NCBI GenBank assembly: GCA_001789395.1 | Contig: MFZK01000003.1 | Location: 2,330-48,389, forward strand | Origin: Candidatus Roizmanbacteria bacterium RIFCSPHIGHO2_02_FULL_37_13b | GTDB lineage: Bacteria; Patescibacteriota; Microgenomatia; UBA1406; HO2-37-13b | Direction: 5' to 3' | Length of the DNA stretch: 46,060 nucleotides | Shown: piece by piece, positions 41,670-46,060 of the stretch | How positions within the stretch are numbered: the stretch's first letter is position 1 | How the letters are laid out: each line of letters opens with the position of its first letter | Translations under genes and position numbers: made by a program | Notes under the pieces: model-generated | Database searches by the model: none | Seen by the model: the letters and a program-made list of their open reading frames with translations, nothing else | What the model was told of the DNA's origin: nothing

Positions 41670-42090
41670 TCTTAAAACGATATTTCTTACCGAATTTTTT
41701 ACCGTTTTTTAACGTAGCCGAGACTTTTAAGGTGACATTTTTCACATTGTTATCATAGCGATATACACCGGAAGATGCAGTCCCGAATACCAATTCACGC
41801 GATAGGCTATACTTTCCCTCAGTATTGATAGTCCCCATTGCACCCTGCGGGCCACTGGCAGAGTCATAACTTAGACTATAAGTTAAAGAATTAGCAGTAT
41901 TAAGATTCTTAAAATATATTATGAGAGCATGTCTGTCTCTCCTTAACTTAGGCGCTATTGCGATTGTTGCAACGAGTACTTTATTGATTTTAGTTGTTTT
42001 TTTTGCTTGTGGTAATATTTTTTTTGCAGCAGATACAGAAGACACACATAGCCAAAATAAAATTACTATTATGATCGAATATTTAGCCAT
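41665..42090 (-). CDS. Small exported beta-rich protein, unknown function
   Basis: 141 aa. A signal peptide (YSIIIVILFWLCVSSVSA, probably cleaved after SAA) is followed by a Lys/Thr-rich region and an Ig-like or fibronectin-like beta pattern (HALIIYFKNLNTANSLTYSLSYDS, SGVYRYDNNVKNVTLKVSATLKNG). No catalytic motif. Divergent from the gene at 42161; the roughly 70-nt gap between them has an AAACTAGTTT palindrome. Confidence 0.6.
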   Translation of the reverse strand: MAKYSIIIVILFWLCVSSVSAAKKILPQAKKTTKINKVLVATIAIAPKLRRDRHALIIYFKNLNTANSLTYSLSYDSASGPQGAMGTINTEGKYSLSRELVFGTASSGVYRYDNNVKNVTLKVSATLKNGKKFGKKYRFKI

Positions 42091-42160
42091 ATTAAACTAG
42101 TTTAACAAATAAATAGTTCGTTGTAAAATTATTCAACAATTGTTAAACTTAAATGAAATA

Positions 42161-42793
42161 ATGAAAAGAATAATTCTAATTTTAGCTGTAGCCATAAGTA
42201 GTGCAATTTTTGTTTTTGTTCTATGGAAATCTCAAAAAAGTCCAAAGACAATATCTCCTATTACGCAAGAAAAACCCTTATCAGTTGAAGCAAATAAACA
42301 AGAAACAGAAGCACAATACGATGATCAATCTGGTTTTAGTTTTAATTATCCATCCGATCTTAAATTAGACTCAATACCAAGTGAAAATGAAAACCAATAT
42401 GCTCATATTATTTTAAAGTCCAATGATAAAGAAGGGTCAACCGAAATTGTCATAGAAGATACTAAAGAATCTAGTATTCATGATTGGGCAAAAAAAAATA
42501 AAGTAGTACTCGATAATGCAACGTCTGTTTCTTTCGCAAATATCAAGGGCCAACAACTAACTGATAAAAATCAGTTTATGACGATAGGAATTGATCAGGG
42601 AATTATATTTAAAATTATTTCACAGTTGGGGAATGAATCCGATTACTGGAAAGCAGTCCATGGCGATATCATTTCAACTTTCAAATTTAAGGAGTCTTCA
42701 TTAGAAACTCCAGTTAACAGTAATACAGAGTCACAAAATCCCTCTCAATCTGACGATGTTGAATTTACAGAAGAAGAAGACTTGTCAGATTGA
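42161..42793 (+). CDS. Membrane-anchored PsbP-like protein
   Basis: 210 aa from the ATG at 42161; the ORF-track TTG at 42140 adds a polar stretch before the hydrophobic anchor, so I prefer the ATG. N-terminal helix IILILAVAISSAIFVFVLW, a polar linker, then a domain starting SGFSFNYPSDLKL and ending ISTFKF, similar in layout to the C-terminal part of the 24106 protein. An acidic low-complexity tail (VEFTEEEDLSD) closes it. Function unknown; extracellular face. Confidence 0.6.
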   Translation: MKRIILILAVAISSAIFVFVLWKSQKSPKTISPITQEKPLSVEANKQETEAQYDDQSGFSFNYPSDLKLDSIPSENENQYAHIILKSNDKEGSTEIVIEDTKESSIHDWAKKNKVVLDNATSVSFANIKGQQLTDKNQFMTIGIDQGIIFKIISQLGNESDYWKAVHGDIISTFKFKESSLETPVNSNTESQNPSQSDDVEFTEEEDLSD

Positions 42794-42813
42794 CATAATA
42801 TCACATTTATCTC

Positions 42814-43704
42814 ATGAAAATACTAATTACAGGAAGTGACGGTCTAGTTGGATCACATTTAGTCAATTATTTAACTGACCAACATCGTGATTATAATCTA
42901 TTAACACCTGATCTTAATAATTTCAATCTTTTAAATCCACAGTCTGTTACCAATTTTATAGGTATAAATAAGCCGGAACTAATTATACATTTTGCCGCCT
43001 ATACGGACGTTAGCAAAGCTCAAGAAGAAATAACTAATGAGAATGGCTTTGTTTGGAAAATTAACGTCACGGGCGTGCAGCAAATTGTAAAGATCTGTAA
43101 AAGTGAGAATATTCCACTAATTCATATATCCACGGATATGGTCTTTTCGGGAAGTAGTAATGACCCAGGCCCTTACGACGAAAATCACCCGTCAGAGAAT
43201 CAAGAGGATAAGTTATGTTGGTATGGATGGACCAAGAAAAAGGCTGAAGATATAATTACTTCATCATTGACGAACTTTACTATTTTACGCATTTCAAATC
43301 CCGTTCGACACACGTATACTTTAAAACCTGATTATATAAAGAAAATATTAGAAACGTTAAAAAAAAACAAAGAAATCTCCCTTTTTACTGATCAATATTT
43401 GACGCTCACATTTATAGATGACGTATCGAGCGCAATTGAAAGGTTAATCAATAAACCACATTCCGGATTTATACATATCTCAAGTTCAAATTTATTTACT
43501 CCATATGATTTAGGTATATATTTAAAATCAAGATCAAAACTTCCTGAAGGAAAAGTATTAAAATCATCATTAGATAGTTACGTTAATGAAACTGGTCGTA
43601 AGACTCGTTATCTTAAATTTGGAGGACTCAAAGTGACGAAGTCAGGTCAATTTTTAGATATGCATTTCCCTTCATGGCAACGAATTATTGACAATATAAC
43701 TTGA
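42814..43704 (+). CDS. RmlD-like NAD(P)-dependent sugar-nucleotide reductase
   Basis: 296-aa extended short-chain dehydrogenase. Nucleotide loop ITGSDGLVGSHL, the Ser-Thr-Asp motif STDMVFSG and the catalytic YGWTKKKAED (Y-x-x-x-K). The size and INKPELIIHFAAYTDVSKAQEE pattern resemble dTDP-4-dehydrorhamnose reductase, the last step of dTDP-L-rhamnose synthesis. No rmlA/B/C in the window, so the exact sugar is uncertain. It converges on galE. Confidence 0.78.
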   Translation: MKILITGSDGLVGSHLVNYLTDQHRDYNLLTPDLNNFNLLNPQSVTNFIGINKPELIIHFAAYTDVSKAQEEITNENGFVWKINVTGVQQIVKICKSENIPLIHISTDMVFSGSSNDPGPYDENHPSENQEDKLCWYGWTKKKAEDIITSSLTNFTILRISNPVRHTYTLKPDYIKKILETLKKNKEISLFTDQYLTLTFIDDVSSAIERLINKPHSGFIHISSSNLFTPYDLGIYLKSRSKLPEGKVLKSSLDSYVNETGRKTRYLKFGGLKVTKSGQFLDMHFPSWQRIIDNIT

Positions 43705-43711
43705 TAAGAAA

Positions 43712-44719
43712 TTAACTACTCCATCCATTAGGATATTTTTTATACCACTTGATTAATGAATCTATAGTATCATCCAAAGATCTTTTATGTGACCATTTCA
43801 AGAGGTCTTTAGCTTTTTTTGTTGAGGCGATCATTTTGGCATATTCACCTTGTCTTGGTGCAGTTTTTCTCAATTCAAACTCAGCTCCTGTTAACTCTTT
43901 TACTTTTGAAACTATTTCTAAAACCGAGTATCCTCTCCCTGTACCTAGATTTATTATTTCGCTTTTACCGCCATGTTCCAAGTGTTCTAAACTTGCGATA
44001 TGGGCTTCATTGAGATCAACGACATTTACGTAGTCCCGGATAGGTGATCGATCCGGTGTATCAACTTCCGGACAAGTCAAATAGAATGGTGCGATTTTAA
44101 GCGTTCCTCGTACAACATTTTGAATTAAATGAACTGAAGGCTTTTTTGAATCTCCAATTTCACCATCATCAAGCGCACCTGCAACATTAAAATATCGTAA
44201 GATCACATATTTTATGCCCAATAACTTCCCGAACCAGCTGATCATTTTTTCCGTCATTAATTTAGATTCTCCATAGGGATTTAATGGTTCGGTAGAATGA
44301 TTTTCATCAATGGGGATATGTGTGGAATCACCATAGACTGCACACGTTGAAGAGAAAATTATTTTATTAATGCCGAAATTTATCATCGATTGCAACAAGT
44401 TCAGAGAACCATAACAATTGTTATAGAAGTATTTTTGAGGTTGATGCATAGATTCATCGACTGATGCAGACGCAGCATAATGAATAACAGCTGAGATATT
44501 TTTTTCGATCTTAAAAAGTGGCGTTAAATCGGAAGTCAGATCCTTTGAATAAAAACGCAATTTATCATCTCCAAATTCTTTTATCATTTTTTCCAACGGC
44601 TGTCTAAAGCCGGTTGAGAAATTATCAATAGCAACTACCTCAAAACCTTTTTTTAAAAAAAGATAAGTTGATATTGAACCGATATAACCACCCGCGCCGG
44701 TTATTATGATTTTCTTCAT
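43712..44719 (-). CDS. galE: UDP-glucose 4-epimerase
   Basis: 335-aa SDR epimerase interconverting UDP-glucose and UDP-galactose (or the N-acetyl forms). ITGAGGYIGS, VIHYAASASVDESM, SSTCAVYGD, NPYGESKLMTEKM (Tyr/Lys), RYFNVAGA and RDYVNVVDLNEAH are all typical GalE. It overlaps the upstream membrane glycosyltransferase by 4 nt, so it probably supplies sugar nucleotides for surface glycans made by that group. Confidence 0.92.
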   Translation of the reverse strand: MKKIIITGAGGYIGSISTYLFLKKGFEVVAIDNFSTGFRQPLEKMIKEFGDDKLRFYSKDLTSDLTPLFKIEKNISAVIHYAASASVDESMHQPQKYFYNNCYGSLNLLQSMINFGINKIIFSSTCAVYGDSTHIPIDENHSTEPLNPYGESKLMTEKMISWFGKLLGIKYVILRYFNVAGALDDGEIGDSKKPSVHLIQNVVRGTLKIAPFYLTCPEVDTPDRSPIRDYVNVVDLNEAHIASLEHLEHGGKSEIINLGTGRGYSVLEIVSKVKELTGAEFELRKTAPRQGEYAKMIASTKKAKDLLKWSHKRSLDDTIDSLIKWYKKYPNGWSS

Positions 44720-46060
44720 GTTTTTATTATAAATATCAGAGGAACTCCATCCCGCTCTATTTTTTTTATTATTTTACCTTTATAAAAGGTTTGCAAATTC
44801 CATCTAGAAAACGTAAAAACATAATCAGCGTCACGAATATTTTCTGTAGATTTCATATTTGGTTTAAAATAATATGTTGAAGATATGCTATTACCCTCTA
44901 GCTTAATAGTATACAATTTTTTTTGATCATTAATATTTTTATTAAACCACTCAGTGGCTTCTTTATATGCCTTGCCCCAGTAATCAGTTTCATACTGTCC
45001 ATATGCGCCTTTCAAGCCTCCGACCAGCTCGTTGTAATAAATATACTGATATGGGTGTAATTTTATCATCTCGACAATTGTTAACACGGAATTTATGGCA
45101 ATAAACACCATTAATACCAAGGAGACTATTTTTATCCGATAATTAAAAATGGTTTTAATTCCATATGAAGCGATAATTATTATCGGAATTGCTAAAAAAA
45201 TAAAATGTCGCCAACCATCGTAAAGAACAGGTCTAAAAATTATTTGCAAAAGAAAGGGTACTACTAATAGCAAGACAAAAAATACGGCAATCAAACGTCT
45301 GTTATTTGTAATTTTCCGATGTAAGATTGTGGTCATACAAGTTATCAAACCAATAATTGTTAAAAAAATAATTCCGAGAGGAATTGTGATTATCATTGAT
45401 TTAATCAAATAATACCAAGGCAACTCAGGAGCCAGGATATTTTTCCCTTCGAAAAGCACTGCTCCATTAAATGGAAAACTGCGACTTGAACGAAACGCAT
45501 CAATTAAACCAATAATTGGTTTTCCCATTAAATAAAAATTGGTTAAATGCATAAATACTATAACCATTAAAATCATCATCAATGCTTTTGTTATAAATTT
45601 TTTAACTGGTAATTTATTCATATTATTTTCCACAAACATTATTATTAGACTAACAAAAAAAAGATATGCCAATATTTGACGTTGGTTTATTGATAAAGCC
45701 AGAATGAAACATAGTAACGCCGTCTTAAGAGCAGTTCTCTTGCTCCTTAAGTAAAATATAAAATACGCGCTAAAGCAGACAACGAAGAGTGCCGTTTGAA
45801 TGTCTCCTGCATTATCAAAAACATCTCCATAGAAACGAGGCGCAAGAAAAAGCAGGATCATGGAAATAAAAGAGTATATTCTACCTATGTGTCTATTAAC
45901 TACATAAGCAACCAAAATAAATATTGGGATAGAATATAAGGCTTTAATCAAATGAATCATTTCAAAACTTGCATTTTTAAGAAACTGCAATAGGAAAATC
46001 GTCATAATATCTATTAAGATGCCTTTGGATTGTATGTGAGCATTATATTGATCAATTGGG
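44716..46060 (-). CDS. Membrane glycosyltransferase, 5' partial
   Basis: The reading frame stays open to the right edge (upstream of the ORF-track ATG at 46005 it reads PIDQYNAHIQSKGILID), so the true start is outside. At least 447 residues with about nine hydrophobic segments. DQYNAH resembles the acidic first-loop motif of GT-C enzymes, and the C-terminal LHPYQYIYYNELVGGLKGAYGQYETDYWG is typical of GT39-like proteins from environmental bacteria. Followed by galE with a 4-nt overlap. Confidence 0.7.
   Translation of the reverse strand, partial: PIDQYNAHIQSKGILIDIMTIFLLQFLKNASFEMIHLIKALYSIPIFILVAYVVNRHIGRIYSFISMILLFLAPRFYGDVFDNAGDIQTALFVVCFSAYFIFYLRSKRTALKTALLCFILALSINQRQILAYLFFVSLIIMFVENNMNKLPVKKFITKALMMILMVIVFMHLTNFYLMGKPIIGLIDAFRSSRSFPFNGAVLFEGKNILAPELPWYYLIKSMIITIPLGIIFLTIIGLITCMTTILHRKITNNRRLIAVFFVLLLVVPFLLQIIFRPVLYDGWRHFIFLAIPIIIIASYGIKTIFNYRIKIVSLVLMVFIAINSVLTIVEMIKLHPYQYIYYNELVGGLKGAYGQYETDYWGKAYKEATEWFNKNINDQKKLYTIKLEGNSISSTYYFKPNMKSTENIRDADYVFTFSRWNLQTFYKGKIIKKIERDGVPLIFIIKT

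Overview
The window looks like a chromosomal stretch from an uncultivated Patescibacteria (CPR) bacterium, most likely of the Microgenomates (OP11) group. This rests on low GC by eye, tightly packed genes, many proteins at or below the minimum length of their families (DnaX 346 aa, a release factor without its N-terminal domain, a clipped YbeY), archaeal-type versions of some enzymes (ProRS, CMP kinase), dockerin and Pro/Thr-linker surface proteins, and an rpsF-ssb-rpsR operon not followed by rplI. TGA is used as a normal stop (rpsU, rpmE, metK and others), so this is not the TGA=Gly code of Gracilibacteria. The lineage is an inference from gene style, not a computed phylogeny.

Layout. 1-7186 (+): end of an RseP-type protease, a CMP-kinase-like protein, proS, a DHH-like protein, rpsU-ybeY, dnaX-ybaB, prs, recR. 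7199-8869 (-): RNase J, divergent from a SufT-like gene and a coiled-coil protein (+). 9743-9933: a tRNA-Pro(CGG) inside inverted repeats and palindromes. 9983-13637 (+): 2-hydroxyacid dehydrogenase, glycerate kinase, cysS. 13684-18379 (+): four tandem membrane-anchored or secreted Pro/Thr-rich proteins, the last with a C-terminal dockerin. 18388-19749 (-): MurF-like ligase. 19846-24870 (+): rpsF-ssb-rpsR, a hypothetical protein, two exported proteases (CtpA, HtrA) and a secreted dockerin protein. 25093-26100 (-): a membrane-anchored zincin-like protein. 26166-34413 (+): hisS, an RF1-like factor, rpmE, gyrB, ppa, gyrA, folD. 34416-38061 (-): lepA and a membrane glycosyltransferase. 38105-41654 (-): metK behind a SAM-I riboswitch, ahcY and a PfkB kinase, together a SAM-recycling group. 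41665-46060: two small exported proteins, an RmlD-like reductase, GalE and a partial membrane glycosyltransferase.

What stands out. (1) Degenerate 7-nt-periodic repeat arrays lie between gyrB and ppa, inside lepA, inside the glycosyltransferase gene and across the metK stop codon; those in lepA and the glycosyltransferase stay in frame. Where orientation is readable, they come as inverted pairs. (2) A complete SAM-I riboswitch with pseudoknot and intrinsic terminator precedes metK. (3) At least ten transcription units have a TATAAT-like -10, often extended TGnTATAAT, only 6-9 nt before the ATG, which predicts leaderless or near-leaderless mRNAs. (4) Several core proteins lack parts normally thought essential: RF1 domain 1, YbeY metal ligands, the MurF N-domain, the FolD tyrosine.

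No CRISPR, prophage, IS transposase or rRNA gene is visible. No gene-free stretch exceeds about 250 nt.
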